From: Desulfatibacillaceae bacterium
GTDB taxonomy: Bacteria > Desulfobacterota > Desulfobacteria > Desulfobacterales > Desulfatibacillaceae
DNA length: 5,438 bases
Assembly (NCBI GenBank): GCA_030018745.1
Contig: JASEHB010000196.1
Coordinates: 1 to 5,438 of the forward strand
Reading direction: 5' to 3'
Below, piece after piece: positions 5,110 through 5,438 of this stretch; the stretch's first letter is position 1, and every line of letters begins with the position of its first letter. The translations under genes and the position numbers were made by a program. The notes beneath the pieces are model-generated. The model was not told the origin of the DNA, did no database searches, and was given only the letters and a program-made list of their open reading frames with translations.

Positions 5110-5438
5110 GCCAGAATATGCAAACAAAATAATGGCCGGAGATAAACAGTATGAATTTCGTAAGGGCCGCTTCAAGAGAGGAGGAATTCAAACTATAATT
5201 GTTTATGCCACATTACCCGTTGGCAAAGTAATTGGAGAGTTTTCAGTGGATGATATTCTTGAAGGAACGCCCGAATCATTGTGGGAAAAGACACACGAAA
5301 CGGCTGGAATATCAAGGGCTAACTTTACAAATTACTTTGCTAACAGTTTTATCGGTTTCGCAATAAAGGTGGGAAAAGTGAAATGTTACGACCATCCAAT
5401 AGATATTAATGAAGTCAGCCCTGGGCTGCGTCCGCCTC
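5087..5438 (+). CDS. ASCH/PUA-like domain protein, COG4933-like, truncated by window end
   Basis: The 117 visible residues match the N-terminal part of small ASCH-type proteins of COG4933, annotated as predicted regulators with PUA-like domains. The opening MRVLLSIKPEYANKIMAGDK leads into the hallmark GDKQYEFRK (18-26). Then come the strand pair IIVYATLPVGKVIGEF (37-52), LWEKT (65-69) in the helical insert, and SFIGFAIKVGKVKCYDHPI (87-105). The frame is open at the window edge; the family usually runs to about 150-170 aa, so the C-terminus is missing here and is not a defect of the gene. The start overlaps the GNAT gene by 23 nt in another frame. ASCH domains are related to PUA and are thought to bind RNA or act on modified nucleosides; the function of this branch is not established. 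It probably works with the GNAT-PUA protein. Base composition is AT-rich like its partner. Confidence 0.85.
   Translation, partial: MRVLLSIKPEYANKIMAGDKQYEFRKGRFKRGGIQTIIVYATLPVGKVIGEFSVDDILEGTPESLWEKTHETAGISRANFTNYFANSFIGFAIKVGKVKCYDHPIDINEVSPGLRPP

Noticed and set aside
1..5438. CRISPR array, tRNA, rRNA, transposase or integrase
   Set aside because: No regularly spaced repeats, cloverleaf structure, rRNA segments or recombinase motifs were seen on either strand.

Overview
The window looks bacterial. It has Shine-Dalgarno-like starts, two good sigma70-type promoter matches, and palindromic intergenic repeats of a kind I associate with anaerobic Desulfobacterota (formerly Deltaproteobacteria). 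That lineage is an impression from the repeat and the methyltransferase, not something the sequence proves. Two compositions meet here. Lines counted by hand run about 55-67 % GC in the left two genes (to about 3630) and about 32-40 % in the right two (from about 3830).

Layout. Positions 1-60 are half of a palindromic repeat that abuts the stop codon of a long minus-strand gene (62-2347, 761 aa, no family recognised). A 421-bp divergent region follows, with a strong plus-strand promoter, a doubtful 51-aa ORF and a 17-nt repeat fragment. Next is a plus-strand SAM-dependent methyltransferase (2769-3629) of the mainly archaeal COG2521 type. Its last six codons and stop lie inside a second, complete copy of the palindromic repeat (3609-3725). 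A gene-free stretch to 4059 turns AT-rich and carries the promoter of a two-gene unit: a GNAT acetyltransferase fused to a PUA/ASCH/EVE-like domain (4060-5109), overlapping by 23 nt a small ASCH/PUA-like protein of COG4933 type (5087 to the window edge, truncated).

How the parts relate. The two left genes are divergent, and nothing in the sequence links their functions. The two right genes are clearly cotranscribed and probably translationally coupled. Both carry PUA-superfold domains, so a shared role in recognising or modifying RNA or a nucleobase is the most reasonable inference. Their AT-richness, separate promoter and position beside a repeat suggest a horizontally acquired module. This pair and the palindromic element are the most interesting parts of the window.
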